Source: Allobosea thiooxidans (GTDB lineage: Bacteria; Pseudomonadota; Alphaproteobacteria; Rhizobiales; Beijerinckiaceae). Taken from it: a stretch of 64,000 nucleotides of DNA. The notes beneath the pieces are model-generated. The model was not told the origin of the DNA, did not search any database, and was given only the letters and a program-made list of their open reading frames with translations. The DNA lies in contig NZ_FUYX01000010.1 in the NCBI RefSeq assembly GCF_900168195.1, positions 1 through 64,000 on the forward strand, in the 5' to 3' direction. Of the stretch, positions 55,289-64,000 are shown piece by piece. Numbering within the stretch: position 1 is the first letter of the stretch; each line of letters starts with the position of its first letter. Both the position numbers and the translations under genes were made by a program.

Positions 55289-56353
55289 CTACGATGTCGC
55301 AGGGTGAACGCCGCGCCGCCGCGCGCCCTCCCGGCGCAGCGACAGCACTCCGTCACCGGCGAGCGCCACAATGCACCCGGACAATGTCCGCCGCGTGGCG
55401 AGGCGGGAGCGTTCCGCCGCGAGCAGGGCGTGCAGGCAGTCCTCCAGCCGCTCCAGCCGGCCATAGCCGTCACCGGGCGGCGCCACCGCCTCCAGCGCCA
55501 GCGCCAGCACGCGCAGCACGACCTCCTCCGGCTCCTCCGCGAGCCGGGAAAAGTCCAGGCGTACCTCCTCGCCCTCACCCTCGTGGTCGTCCGGAAGCCG
55601 CAGGCCCGCGAAGGCCTCGCCGGCCCTCCGGTCGGCCACGGCGTCGAGCCGCGCCATCCGCTCCGCCAGGCGGCCCAGGCGCTCGGCCGTCAGCCCGCGC
55701 TGCGCCAGCAGCGGCATCGCCGCCCGCCAGCGCACGCGCTCGAACCGCTCATCGGCATTGCTCGGGTCGCGGATGAAGGGCAGGCCGCGCGCCTGCGCCG
55801 TCGCGACCAGCCTCGCCTTGGCGATGCCGAGCAGCGGGCGGGCCAGCACCAGCCCGTCCCGCTCGGCGCGCGCCCGCATCCCGCCGAGGCCGGACGGACC
55901 GGAACCATGGGCGAGCCGCATCAGCACCGTCTCGGCCTGGTCGTCGAGGGTATGGGCGGTGACGAGCGCCGCCCCCCCCAGCCGCCGCGCCTCGGCGGCG
56001 AGCAGCGCATAGCGGGCGCGCCGCGCCTCCGCCTGGACGCCGCTGGCCGGCTTCGCCCCCTCCCAGCGCAATGTCCGATGCGGCACGCCGAGCCTCCGGC
56101 ACAGCGCGGCGACGTCCTCGGCTTCGGCCGCAGCCTCGGGCCTGAGGCCGTGATCGACGGTCGCGGCATGAATCGCGGGCCGCCCTGGCCCCTTGGCCCA
56201 TTCGGCGAGCAGGCCCAGCAGCGCGATCGAATCCGGCCCGCCCGACACGGCCGCGAGCAGCCGCGCCTCCGGCGACAGCCCCTCAAACAGCAAGCCGGCC
56301 TCGACGGACGAGACCGGCTTCGAAACGGGATCGGGCTGGAGCGTCTCGCTCAA
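55289..56353 (-). CDS. tilS: tRNA(Ile)-lysidine synthetase
   Basis: 354 residues with the PP-loop motif AVSGGPDSIAL (about 34-44) that binds ATP, and the family region GALVTAHTLDDQAETVLMRL. TilS converts C34 of the minor tRNA-Ile anticodon to lysidine so it reads AUA. Its start overlaps the cpoB stop by 4 nt, so translation is coupled; ftsH follows after 106 bp. Confidence 0.95.
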   Translation of the reverse strand: MSETLQPDPVSKPVSSVEAGLLFEGLSPEARLLAAVSGGPDSIALLGLLAEWAKGPGRPAIHAATVDHGLRPEAAAEAEDVAALCRRLGVPHRTLRWEGAKPASGVQAEARRARYALLAAEARRLGGAALVTAHTLDDQAETVLMRLAHGSGPSGLGGMRARAERDGLVLARPLLGIAKARLVATAQARGLPFIRDPSNADERFERVRWRAAMPLLAQRGLTAERLGRLAERMARLDAVADRRAGEAFAGLRLPDDHEGEGEEVRLDFSRLAEEPEEVVLRVLALALEAVAPPGDGYGRLERLEDCLHALLAAERSRLATRRTLSGCIVALAGDGVLSLRREGARRRGVHPATS

Positions 56354-57282
56354 GCGCAGCCGGAGCGGCGCCGCTCGCGTGCGATGCCCTGGCGCACCGC
56401 ATTGGAGGCGGACGGGTAGTCGACGCCGACCTTGGCATAGGTGGCGCAGGCCTGTTCCTTCGCGCCGAGGCCGTTCAGCGCCATGCCGAGCTTGAGCAGG
56501 CTCTCGGGCGCCTTGCCCGCCCGCGGCGACTCCCGCGAAATCTTGAGGAACTGCTCGGCCGCCTCGCGATAGCGCTGGCGCTGCAGATAGCTCTCGCCGA
56601 GCCAGTAGGTGGCGTCGACCGCCAGCCTGTCGCGCGGATAGCTCTGCAGGAACTGACGGAAGCCCATCTCGGCCTGCTCGTATTCCTTGCGCTGGAGCGA
56701 GGCGAAGGCGAGGTCATAGGCTTCCTTCGCCGTCTGCGGGCCGCTCGCGGCGGCGACGCTCTGCCCGCGCGGCAGGCCCTGCTGGACGGCACCCTGATGC
56801 ACCGGCCGGCCCACGCCCTGCAGGTCGAGCGGCTGCCCCGTCGCCGGTCCACCGTCATAGCCTTCGTCGATGATGCTGGCGATGCCGCCGCCCAGAGGCT
56901 GCGGCCCGCCCGCCGTCCCGGTCTGCATCGTCGGGTCGAAGGCATCGCCGCGGCGCTGGCGCTGCGGCGCCGGAGCACCGCCTGCCGGCGGAGCGCTGGG
57001 CGTAGCGGCGCCGGAGCGGCCGCCGCCCTTCTCGTTCAGGCGGAAATCGACATCCTCCTGGAACTTGCGGAGCTGTTCCGTCAGGCGGCGATTCTCGAAC
57101 TGGAGTTGCTCGATCTGGCCGGACATCTGGCGCAGCTGGTTCTCGAGGCGCGTGGTGCGGACGAGCAGGTCGGCCGCGTCCTGTGCCGAGGCCGGCACGG
57201 CGGCGCCGAACAGCGCGGCGGCGAGGGCCATCGCGGTCAGCCCCGGACGGGCAAGGTGGCGGGCAAGCGAAGAGCGAAGCAT
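56350..57282 (-). CDS. cpoB: Tol-Pal system protein CpoB (YbgF)
   Basis: 310 residues: signal peptide ending ASAQD, a coiled-coil (about 38-80, LENQLRQMSGQIEQLQFENRRL-like), a Pro/Gly-rich linker and TPR repeats (about 190-300, AYDLAFASLQRKEYEQAEMGF). CpoB coordinates peptidoglycan synthesis and outer-membrane constriction with Tol-Pal. Usually it follows tolB-pal; here there is no tolB or pal in front of it. Confidence 0.94.
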   Translation of the reverse strand: MLRSSLARHLARPGLTAMALAAALFGAAVPASAQDAADLLVRTTRLENQLRQMSGQIEQLQFENRRLTEQLRKFQEDVDFRLNEKGGGRSGAATPSAPPAGGAPAPQRQRRGDAFDPTMQTGTAGGPQPLGGGIASIIDEGYDGGPATGQPLDLQGVGRPVHQGAVQQGLPRGQSVAAASGPQTAKEAYDLAFASLQRKEYEQAEMGFRQFLQSYPRDRLAVDATYWLGESYLQRQRYREAAEQFLKISRESPRAGKAPESLLKLGMALNGLGAKEQACATYAKVGVDYPSASNAVRQGIARERRRSGCA

Positions 57283-57424
57283 CGATAAGACCGGTTTCCG
57301 AACTGAATGTCGCGCCTGTCTATATCACCTGCTCACCACGGCCAAAATATGAACACTTTCATGGCCCCCTGCCCGCCAGGGCGTAACGCCGCAAATCCCT
57401 CTGGCGCTTTGCCGGGCCATTCCC

Positions 57425-57430
57425 TACATT
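57425..57430 (+). promoter_or_regulatory. Probable -10 element of the 6S RNA gene
   Basis: TACATT at 57425-57430 lies just before the inferred RNA start near 57437. No convincing -35 was identified. Confidence 0.4.
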
Positions 57431-57436
57431 GGCGAA

Positions 57437-57599
57437 GCGGGGCTGCCTGGTGCGTGAGAGACAGCATTCCCCGGGCCCATACGACTCCCTAGGGAGCTGT
57501 CCCTGACCGGATCCATCGGAACCGGACACACGGCGCCCACCTACTTTAGTAGGTGTCCCGGGATTCAAAACTCCACGGCCAAGGTGGCTCCGCAGCCCT
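57437..57599 (+). ncRNA. ssrS: 6S RNA (ends approximate)
   Basis: A strongly structured non-coding stretch directly before the 5-formyl-THF cyclo-ligase gene, the position of 6S RNA in many proteobacteria. The 5' GGGCTGC (about 57440) can pair with GCAGCCC (about 57592), and inner parts such as GACTCCCTAGGGAGCTGTCC and CACCTACT/AGTAGGTG fold. 6S RNA mimics an open promoter and sequesters sigma-70 RNA polymerase. A covariance search is needed to fix its ends; the alternative is an unknown leader of fau. Confidence 0.7.
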
Positions 57600-58190
57600 A
57601 TGACGACGATGTCTTCCGCGACGTCCGCATCGCCCTCCCCGCACAAGGCGGCCCTGCGGGCCGACGCGCTCGGCCGCCGCGACGCGCTCGAGATCGACGA
57701 CCGGCTGGAATGGGACCAGCTGATCGCCGCGCAGGTGCTCGCCCTGCCGCTATGGGCCGGCGCCGCCGGTCCCGTCTCGGCCTACTGGCCGATGCGCTCC
57801 GAGGCCGATCCACGCCCGATCCTCGAGGCGCTGCACGCGCAGGGCCTGCCGCTCTGCCTGCCCGCCATCGTCGACAAGCACATGATCTTCCGCCGCTGGG
57901 CGCCCTATGAGCCGATCGTGCCGGGCGGCTTCGGCACGCTCGTCCCCTCCCCCTCCGAGCCCGTGATGAGGCCGCGCATCCTGATCGTGCCGCTCGCCGC
58001 CTTCGACCGGCGCGGCTACCGCATCGGCTATGGCAAGGGCTATTACGACCGCGCGCTGGCGGAGCTCGCCCCGACGCTGAGCATCGGCATCGGCTATGCC
58101 GCGCAGGAGATCGAAGCCGTCCCCGACGCACCGCACGACCGGCGCCTCGACTGGATCGTGACCGAGCGGGAAACCATTCACTGCGGTTGA
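57600..58190 (+). CDS. fau: 5-formyltetrahydrofolate cyclo-ligase
   Basis: 196 residues of the 5-FTHF cyclo-ligase (5,10-methenyl-THF synthetase) family: substrate region PVSAYWPMRSEADPRPIL and the C-terminal ATP motif GYGKGYYDRALAEL. It salvages 5-formyl-THF. The Met at 57609 could also be the start. In many proteobacteria this gene follows ssrS, as here. Confidence 0.95.
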   Translation: MTTMSSATSASPSPHKAALRADALGRRDALEIDDRLEWDQLIAAQVLALPLWAGAAGPVSAYWPMRSEADPRPILEALHAQGLPLCLPAIVDKHMIFRRWAPYEPIVPGGFGTLVPSPSEPVMRPRILIVPLAAFDRRGYRIGYGKGYYDRALAELAPTLSIGIGYAAQEIEAVPDAPHDRRLDWIVTERETIHCG

Positions 58191-58240
58191 TTCCAGCGGG
58201 CTTTCAGGCAAGGGAGAGACTGGAAGCTGTCGCTGCACAG

Positions 58241-58353
58241 CCCTCATCCTGAGGAGCGGACGCAAGTCCGCGTCTCGAAGGATGCTCCAGGAGGCTCTGC
58301 CACCATCTGGACCATCCTTCGAGACGCGCCTTCGGCACTCCTCAGGATGAGGG
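58241..58353. repeat. Palindromic intergenic repeat, family A copy 3
   Basis: 113 bp, CCCTCATCCTGAGGAGCG... to ...CTCCTCAGGATGAGGG, with GTCTCGAAGGATG and CATCCTTCGAGAC inner arms. Between fau and the YmdB-like gene. Confidence 0.9.
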
Positions 58354-58389
58354 CTCGTGTGGCGACCGCCCTATGCGTTCGGAGTCTTC

Positions 58390-59214
58390 ATGCGTCTTCT
58401 CTTCCTCGGTGACATCGTCGGCCGTCCCGGCCGGATCGCGGTACAAGAGCGCCTTCCTGCCCTGCGCGAGGCGTGGAAGCTCGACTGCGTCGTCATCAAC
58501 GGCGAGAATTCCGCCGGCGGCTTCGGCATCACCGAGGCGATCTGCGACGAGATCCTCGCCGCCGGCGCCGATGTCGTCACCCTCGGCAACCATTCCTGGG
58601 ATCAGCGCGAGGCACTCGTCTTCATCGAACGGCAGGACCGTCTGATCCGCCCGGCCAATTATCCGCCGGGCACGCCGGGCCGCGGCGCCGCCGTGATCGA
58701 GGCGCGCAACGGCGCCCGCGTCCTCGTCGTCAACGTCATGGGCAGGCTCTTCATGGACCCGCTCGACGACCCCTTCGCCGCGGTCGAGCGCGAACTCGCC
58801 GCCTGCCCGCTCGGCGAGGTCGCCGATGCCGTCATCGTCGATGTCCATGCCGAGGCGACCAGCGAAAAGCAGGCCATGGCCTATTTCCTCGACGGCCGTG
58901 CCAGCCTCGTGGTCGGCACCCACACCCATGCGCCGACCTCGGACACCCGCATCCTGCCCGGCGGCACGGCCTACCAGTCCGATGCCGGCATGTGCGGCGA
59001 CTATGATTCCGTGCTCGGCATGCAGAAGGACGAGCCGGTGCGCCGCTTCCTGCAGAAGGTGCCGGGCGCACGGCTCGAGCCGGCCAGCGGCGAAGGCACG
59101 CTCTCGGGCGTAGCCGTCGAGATCGACGACGCGACCGGGCTGGCCAAGGCGGTCTGGGCGGTGCGGATCGGCCCGCATCTCAGCCAGGCGTTGCCGGACT
59201 GGGCCGCGAGCTGA
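58390..59214 (+). CDS. YmdB/TIGR00282-family metallophosphoesterase
   Basis: 274 residues: MRLLFLGDIVGRPGR supplies the first metal Asp, INGENSAGGFG and TLGNHSWDQRE further ligands, and VGTHTHAPTSDTRILP the late His pair. Members hydrolyse 2',3'-cyclic nucleotides and influence gene expression in some bacteria. ATG 58390 matches the family start; the upstream frame is not homologous. Confidence 0.93.
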   Translation: MRLLFLGDIVGRPGRIAVQERLPALREAWKLDCVVINGENSAGGFGITEAICDEILAAGADVVTLGNHSWDQREALVFIERQDRLIRPANYPPGTPGRGAAVIEARNGARVLVVNVMGRLFMDPLDDPFAAVERELAACPLGEVADAVIVDVHAEATSEKQAMAYFLDGRASLVVGTHTHAPTSDTRILPGGTAYQSDAGMCGDYDSVLGMQKDEPVRRFLQKVPGARLEPASGEGTLSGVAVEIDDATGLAKAVWAVRIGPHLSQALPDWAAS

Positions 59215-59238
59215 GCCGAAGCCCCCGAGGGCGCCCGC

Positions 59239-60648
59239 TCAGACGGCCCGCTGCTGCCGCACCAGATCGTCGAAGGCGTGGTTCAGGCTCTCGGCCTGGC
59301 GCGACAGCGCGCCCGCCACGTCGAGCACGTCGTGCACCGCCTTGCCGGCCAGCTGCGCCCGGTCGTTGAGCCGCATGATCGTCTCGGCGTTGGCCTGGGT
59401 GCCCATCGCGGCCTGGTCGGCGCTGCGGGCGATCTCCTGAGTGGCGGCCCGCTGCTCGTCGATGCTGGCCGCGACCGCCCCGGCAATGCCGTTCACCTGG
59501 CTGACGAAGGCGACGATGCTCTCGATCGCGGTCACCGCCTCGCGCGTCGCGCCCTGCATGGCCGGGACCTGCGCGGCGATTTCGTCGGTGGCGCGGGCGG
59601 TGCGCGCCGAAAGCTGCTTCACCTCCGTCGCCACGACGGCGAAGCCGCGCCCGGTCTCCCCGGCGCGCGCCGCCTCGATGGTGGCGTTGAGGGCCAGCAG
59701 ATTGGTCTGGCTGGCGATCGTCTGGATCATCTCGACGACGGAACCGATCGTCTCCGCCGAATGGGCGAGGCTCTTGACGATGGCGTCGGTCTTCTGGGCC
59801 GCGGCATGCGCCTCATGGGCCATGGTCGAAGCCCGCACGACCTCCGCCGCGACATGATCGAGCGAAATCGACAATTCGTTCGTCGCGGTGGCGACATTGC
59901 TGACATTGTCCGAGGCGCTGCCGGCCGATCCGGCGGCTCGCTCGGCCTGGGCGCTCGTCTCGCCCACCACGCTCTCGACCGATGCCGCGAGCCGCTCGAC
60001 CCTGCCCGCACTGGCATTGACCGCGTTCACCACCTCCCGAACGGTGATCTCGAACGCTTCGATATGCCGGCGCGTCCGATCGCGGCTTTCCTGCTGGACG
60101 ATCGCATAGGTCTCGAGCAGCAGCTCGAGGTCGAGCTGCGTCGCCTTGGACAGGGCGGTGCGCGTGGCGATGCGGCGGTCGAGCTCGCGCCTCTGCCAGA
60201 GGCGGGACAGCCCCATCATGCCCGGGCGGTCGAGGCCGAGCTCCACGATGATCGCGTTCGAGACGATCGCATGGCAGATCACCACGGCATAGGTCGGCAC
60301 ATCGTGATCGTGGAAAGCGCTCGCCAGCCGGCGCGCGGATTCCGCGTAGCCTTCGCCCATCTTGCCTGAGACGAGCCTAACCCAATGGGCCAGCCGCGGC
60401 TCGTGCACGGCCGGCTGCTTCAGCGCCCGGGCGATCTCGGGCCAGGGCGCGAACTGGGTGTGCAGCTCGTCCAGCAGCGCCGGCAGCCGGCTTTCGGCGA
60501 AGCCGGACAGCGATCCGAGCAGCGCGACATCCTCGTCGAAGATCCGGAAGGCGCGGAAGCGGTGTTCCTGCGCGGCAAGAGAGGTGGATATCAAGGCGTC
60601 ACTGCAACGGGAGAGGATGATTGCCGGGGCAATCGAGGGCGGCCGCAT
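59239..60648 (-). CDS. Soluble globin-coupled chemoreceptor
   Basis: About 470 residues without membrane segments. The N-terminal part (about 30-200) resembles the sensor globin of HemAT-type proteins; His in [12 protein letters not shown] is the candidate heme ligand. The C-terminal part is a methyl-accepting signalling domain with the hairpin tip [24 protein letters not shown] (split between about residues 320-345). Probably an oxygen or NO sensor for chemotaxis. Start uncertain: ATG 60648 is used, TTG 60594 would also suit the globin. Confidence 0.78.
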   Translation of the reverse strand: MRPPSIAPAIILSRCSDALISTSLAAQEHRFRAFRIFDEDVALLGSLSGFAESRLPALLDELHTQFAPWPEIARALKQPAVHEPRLAHWVRLVSGKMGEGYAESARRLASAFHDHDVPTYAVVICHAIVSNAIIVELGLDRPGMMGLSRLWQRRELDRRIATRTALSKATQLDLELLLETYAIVQQESRDRTRRHIEAFEITVREVVNAVNASAGRVERLAASVESVVGETSAQAERAAGSAGSASDNVSNVATATNELSISLDHVAAEVVRASTMAHEAHAAAQKTDAIVKSLAHSAETIGSVVEMIQTIASQTNLLALNATIEAARAGETGRGFAVVATEVKQLSARTARATDEIAAQVPAMQGATREAVTAIESIVAFVSQVNGIAGAVAASIDEQRAATQEIARSADQAAMGTQANAETIMRLNDRAQLAGKAVHDVLDVAGALSRQAESLNHAFDDLVRQQRAV

Positions 60649-60803
60649 CCTGCTCAGCCATGCCAAAGAATGATTTAACGGCCCGGCTGCCGGCGTTTTT
60701 GCGTTCGGGCGACCACAGGCGCTTGCCTGTCACGGAACCCGGCGCCTATAAGGCCGGGCTTCCAGCAAGTTTCCGCCGCAACCTTCGAAGGTAACGAGCT
60801 CCC

Positions 60804-61550
60804 ATGGCCGGCCATTCACAGTTCAAGAACATCATGCACCGCAAGGGCAAGCAGGATGCGGTGCGCTCCAAGCTGTTCTCGAAACTGGCCCGCGAAATCA
60901 CCGTCGCCGCCAAGATGGGCATGCCCGACATCAACATGAACCCGCGCTTGCGCATGGCGGTGCTCGCCGCGCGCGCCGAGAACATGCCGAAGGACAATAT
61001 CCAGCGAGCCATCAACAAGGCCGCCGGCGGCGAGGGCGAGAACTATGACGAGGTCCGTTACGAGGGCTACGGGCCCGGCGGCGCCGCCGTCATCGTCGAG
61101 GCGCTGACCGACAACCGCAACCGCACCGCCTCCGCCGTGCGCTCCTACTTCACCAAGGCCGGCGGCGCGCTCGGCGAGAGCAACTCCGTCTCCTTCATGT
61201 TCAACCGCGTCGGCGAGGTCAGCTATCCGCCGGAAGCCGGCGACGCCGACAAGGTGATGGAGGCCGCGATCGAGGCCGGCGCCGACGACGTGATCTCGGA
61301 CGAGAACGGCCACACCATCCTCTGCGCCTTCGACGCGCTGAACGAGGTCTCCAAGGCGCTCGAAGCGGCGCTCGGCGCACCCACCTCGGCCAAGCCGGTC
61401 TGGCGGCCGACGACGACGGCTCCGCTCGACGAGGACAAGGCCGCCTCGATGATGAAGCTGATGGAGGCGCTCGACAACGACGACGACGTCCAGAACGTCT
61501 TCGCCAATTTCGAGATCGCCGACGACATCATGGCGAAGCTCAGCGCCTGA
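60804..61550 (+). CDS. yebC: YebC/PmpR family regulator (TACO1-like)
   Basis: 248 residues, strongly conserved: [23 protein letters not shown] at the start and the three-domain layout with [19 protein letters not shown]. YebC proteins are reported both as DNA-binding regulators and as ribosome-associated factors that ease translation of proline runs. It precedes ruvC and ruvA, the usual neighbourhood, with tauE inserted between on the other strand. Confidence 0.97.
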   Translation: MAGHSQFKNIMHRKGKQDAVRSKLFSKLAREITVAAKMGMPDINMNPRLRMAVLAARAENMPKDNIQRAINKAAGGEGENYDEVRYEGYGPGGAAVIVEALTDNRNRTASAVRSYFTKAGGALGESNSVSFMFNRVGEVSYPPEAGDADKVMEAAIEAGADDVISDENGHTILCAFDALNEVSKALEAALGAPTSAKPVWRPTTTAPLDEDKAASMMKLMEALDNDDDVQNVFANFEIADDIMAKLSA

Positions 61551-61570
61551 GGCGGCGCCGTCGCACTTCC

Positions 61571-61660
61571 CGTCATGGTCGGGCTTGTCCCGACCATCCA
61601 CGTCTTCCTTCCCGCGGGTGGTGTTCAAGACATGGATGCTCGCCACAAGGGCGAGCATGG
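61571..61660. repeat. Palindromic intergenic repeat, family C copy 4
   Basis: CGTCATGGTCGGGCTTGTCC..., CGACCATCCACGTCTTCC, TTCAAGACATGGATGCTCG and AGGGCGAGCATG. Between yebC and tauE (convergent). Confidence 0.85.
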
Positions 61661-61676
61661 GCGACCGGGCAGCGCG

Positions 61677-62456
61677 CTACCGCCCGATCAGCACATCCCA
61701 GAGCGGCAGGCTGATCAGCGCGCTCAAGAAGATCACCAGATAGGCTCCACGCCGGAACGTCTCCTCGGAGGCGAGCCGGAAGCCATGCGTGCCGGCCCAG
61801 AGCCCGACGCCGTAGATCGCGAAGAGCGGCACCGCCATCAGCAGCCCTCCCAGGGTGATGATGCCCTTCCACCACAGGATCGTACCGCTGATCAGGGTCG
61901 AGAGGCCGAAGAAGGTCTGCATGTTCGCCCGCGTCCTGTGCCGGTCGTTGCGCTGCGCGCCGAGCCAGAACACCGCCAGCGGCATGCCGCCGATCGAAGC
62001 CATGCCGTTGAACAGCCCGGACAGGGCGCCGACACCCAGCGAGAGCGGCACGGTCGGGCGCCCATGATAGCGCCAGCCCGAGGCCATCAGCGCCACGGCG
62101 AACAGCACCAGCAAGGCCAGCAGCCAGCGCATCGTCTCGCGGTCGAGCCAGGTCAGCAGCCAGATGCCGGCCGGCAGCGCCAATGTGGCGGTCAGCAGCA
62201 GCGGCAGGATCTCGCCCCACTCGGCCCGCTTGGCGCTGCGCGCGGCGATCGGCAGGGCGAAGGGCAGGTCGATGAACCAGATCAGCCCCAGCGCCGCCAC
62301 CGGCCCGAGCACGATCGAGGCCAGCGGCATGAACACCATCGCGAAGCCGAATCCGGTGAAGCCGCGCACCAGCCCGCCGAGCAGCGTCGCCGCCAGCAGG
62401 ACGGCAACTCCGTCGGCGGTGAGGCCAGGCATGAAGGGGTCGAGGCTGAGAGGCAT
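61677..62456 (-). CDS. TauE/SafE-family membrane transporter
   Basis: 259 residues of an integral membrane protein with about eight hydrophobic helices; the conserved GGLVRGFTGFGFAMVFMPL and GALSGLFNGMASIGGMPLAVFWL repeats are those of TauE/SafE anion exporters (sulfite, taurine, sulfoacetate). Substrate not predictable. Met at 62456 gives the natural start; the open frame extends 13 codons further. Confidence 0.9.
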   Translation of the reverse strand: MPLSLDPFMPGLTADGVAVLLAATLLGGLVRGFTGFGFAMVFMPLASIVLGPVAALGLIWFIDLPFALPIAARSAKRAEWGEILPLLLTATLALPAGIWLLTWLDRETMRWLLALLVLFAVALMASGWRYHGRPTVPLSLGVGALSGLFNGMASIGGMPLAVFWLGAQRNDRHRTRANMQTFFGLSTLISGTILWWKGIITLGGLLMAVPLFAIYGVGLWAGTHGFRLASEETFRRGAYLVIFLSALISLPLWDVLIGR

Positions 62457-62612
62457 GGCATCGGCAGGCAGGTGCTGGATTGTCCGGCGAACCATGCCGG
62501 CCGCCCCTCCGCAAGAACAACTTTCCTTTTTGATGGAATCGATGAGGAGAATTCATCCTCGCGGCGGTTCCGCGCGGGACAAATCCGAAACATCCGCTAG
62601 CTTGGGCCTGTC

Positions 62613-63128
62613 ATGGCACCCGCGATTCGCATCATCGGCATCGACCCCGGCCTCCGGAAGACCGGCTGGGGCGTCGTCGTCTCGGAAGGCAGCAAGCTCT
62701 CCTTCGTCGCCTGCGGCTGCATCGAGAGCGACGGCAACCTCTCCCTTGGCGAGCGGCTCCGGCAGTTGCACGAAGGGCTGCACAAGATCATCGCCGCGCA
62801 TCGCCCGCACGAGGCTGCCGTCGAGGAGACCTTCATCAATCGCGATCCGCAATCGGCCCTGAAGCTCGGCCAGGCGCGCGGCATCGCGCTGGTCGTGCCC
62901 TCGCTCGCGGGTCTCAGCGTCGCGGAGTACGCCGCCAACCTGGTCAAGAAGACCGTGGTCGGCGTCGGCCATGCCGACAAGAAGCAGGTGCAGGCGATGA
63001 TCCGCGTGCTCCTGCCGAAGGCCGAGACCAGCTCCGCCGATGCGGCGGACGCGCTCGCCGTCGCGATCTGCCATGCCCAGCACCGCGGCATGAAGGCCCT
63101 GGTCGCGCAGATGCGCGCGGCTGGCTAG
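62613..63128 (+). CDS. ruvC: Holliday junction resolvase RuvC
   Basis: 171 residues with the RNase H-like catalytic residues: Asp in [14 protein letters not shown], Glu in [22 protein letters not shown] and the Asp pair in [15 protein letters not shown]. It cuts Holliday junctions with RuvAB. Followed by ruvA after 29 nt. Confidence 0.97.
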   Translation: MAPAIRIIGIDPGLRKTGWGVVVSEGSKLSFVACGCIESDGNLSLGERLRQLHEGLHKIIAAHRPHEAAVEETFINRDPQSALKLGQARGIALVVPSLAGLSVAEYAANLVKKTVVGVGHADKKQVQAMIRVLLPKAETSSADAADALAVAICHAQHRGMKALVAQMRAAG

Positions 63129-63157
63129 AAGAACACGGCTGGAGAGAGAAGGCGGCG

Positions 63158-63775
63158 ATGATCGGCAAGCTCAAGGGCCTGATCGATTCCTATGGCGAGG
63201 ACCACGTCATCATCGACGTGCAGGGCGTCGGCTATGTCGTGCAGTGCTCGGCGCGCACGCTGCAGCGCCTGCCCAGCCCCGGCGAGGCGGCGGCGCTCTC
63301 GATCGAGACCCATGTCCGCGAGGATGCGATCCGCCTCTACGGCTTCATGTCCGATGTCGAGCGCGACTGGTTCCGGCTGATGCAGGTGGTGCAGGGCGTC
63401 GGCGCCAAGGTGGCGCTCGCCATCCTCTCGACGCTCGATCCGAGCAGCCTCGCCACCGCCATTGCCACCAATGACAAGGCGGCGATCGCGCGTGCCCCCG
63501 GCGTCGGCCCCAAGCTGGCGCAACGCCTCTGCGCCGAGCTCAAGGACAAGGCGCCGGCCTTCGGCCATATCGATCCCGGCGTCGCCCAGCTCTCGGGCGC
63601 ACTGGAAGACAGGAAGCTGCCGCAGCCCATCGCCGACGCCGTCTCGGCGCTCGCCAATCTCGGCTATCCTCAGGCCCAGGCCGTGGCCGCCGTCGCGGCC
63701 GCCGCGAAGGCGGCAGGCGACGGCGCCGGGACGGCCCAGCTCATCAAGCTGGGCCTGAAGGAACTGGCGAAGTGA
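63158..63775 (+). CDS. ruvA: Holliday junction DNA helicase subunit RuvA
   Basis: 205 residues: an OB-fold start ([28 protein letters not shown]), tandem helix-hairpin-helix motifs ([25 protein letters not shown]) and a C-terminal UBA-like domain ([19 protein letters not shown]). It binds the four-way junction as a tetramer and recruits RuvB. Overlaps the next gene by 4 nt. Confidence 0.97.
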   Translation: MIGKLKGLIDSYGEDHVIIDVQGVGYVVQCSARTLQRLPSPGEAAALSIETHVREDAIRLYGFMSDVERDWFRLMQVVQGVGAKVALAILSTLDPSSLATAIATNDKAAIARAPGVGPKLAQRLCAELKDKAPAFGHIDPGVAQLSGALEDRKLPQPIADAVSALANLGYPQAQAVAAVAAAAKAAGDGAGTAQLIKLGLKELAK

Positions 63776-64000
63776 GCGAGCCGCCCGACGATCTGGAACT
63801 GCGCGTCGTCACCGACAAGACCGAGCTCTGCCGCATCATGCTGGCGAGCTGGGGCTCGCACAGCATGATGATCGACCTGCACGTCTACGACGTCGCCGAG
63901 ATCGACGCGCTCGGCCTGTTCGAGTCCTCCGGCGCCACCGCCGCCCTGGCGAGCTGGACGGCCAGGGGCGACACCGCCTATCTCTGCGCGCTGCATTCGC
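63772..64000 (+). CDS. GNAT-like N-acetyltransferase start (partial)
   Basis: 76 residues visible from a GTG that overlaps the ruvA stop. The sequence [53 protein letters not shown] fits the N-terminal half of a small GNAT domain (strand-turn pattern with a WGS motif). The acetyl-CoA motif would lie beyond the edge. It probably sits between ruvA and ruvB. Confidence 0.55.
   Translation, partial: MSEPPDDLELRVVTDKTELCRIMLASWGSHSMMIDLHVYDVAEIDALGLFESSGATAALASWTARGDTAYLCALHS

Overview
This is a GC-rich, densely coded chromosomal segment of an alphaproteobacterium. The gene set points to Hyphomicrobiales, perhaps a Bosea/Methylobacterium-like genus; that placement is inference from gene content and proteins, not from a marker gene. 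Indicators are a RibBX-type riboflavin enzyme, a Pls/PosA-type synthetase, cpoB-tilS-ftsH-glmM and yebC-ruvC-ruvA orders, a glutathione-dependent formaldehyde pathway with FrmR, Omp25/31-like surface proteins, and an alphaproteobacterial-looking 6S RNA before the 5-formyl-THF cyclo-ligase gene. I see no rRNA, tRNA, prophage, insertion sequence or CRISPR array.

Layout. 1-6 kb: the tail of a chemotaxis receptor, an acyl-CoA ligase divergent from a MarR regulator, an amidase and a class III transaminase. 6-21 kb: L,D-transpeptidase lipoprotein, deacetylase-family hydrolase, RibBX, chorismate synthase, RluB-type pseudouridine synthase, a 1,339-residue Pls-like synthetase, a histidine phosphatase, the folP-folB-folK operon, a MazEF pair, FabI and a DnaJ-type co-chaperone. 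21-29 kb: lipoprotein, PdxH, an SDR-Nudix-TIGR02301 operon, then three DGPF (YciI-like) genes followed by an ECF42-type sigma factor, and dihydroorotase. 29-38 kb: YgfZ-Tag-HD operon, a TadG-like vWA protein of mixed base composition, malate synthase, a micro-operon around a catalytically degenerate DapA-like protein, and secreted and Nudix proteins. 38-51 kb: outer-membrane proteins, frmR-frmA-frmB, small membrane proteins, GpmI, dehalogenase, GST, formate-THF ligase and a divergent idonate/gluconate dehydrogenase pair. 51-64 kb: cpoB-tilS-ftsH-glmM on the minus strand, 6S RNA-fau, a YmdB-like phosphodiesterase, a soluble globin-coupled chemoreceptor, and yebC, tauE, ruvC, ruvA and a GNAT start.

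Working together: one-carbon metabolism recurs (folP/B/K, fhs, fau, YgfZ, frmA/B), as does envelope upkeep (LdtA-like, CpoB, FtsH, GlmM, OMPs). Several families of 90-115 bp palindromic repeats sit in the gaps between genes.

Most notable observations: (1) two near-identical putative ECF promoters (TGTCGA-N13-CGTTCGACGTG with an upstream A-tract) in front of two of the three DGPF genes of the ECF42 cluster; (2) a DapA-family protein that has lost the Schiff-base Lys and catalytic Tyr, tightly linked to 70- and 53-residue proteins; (3) a stand-alone Pls-like synthetase whose specificity pocket reads as acidic; (4) RibBX with an N-terminal HTH fusion; (5) a TadG-like gene whose 3' part is far more AT-rich than its surroundings.
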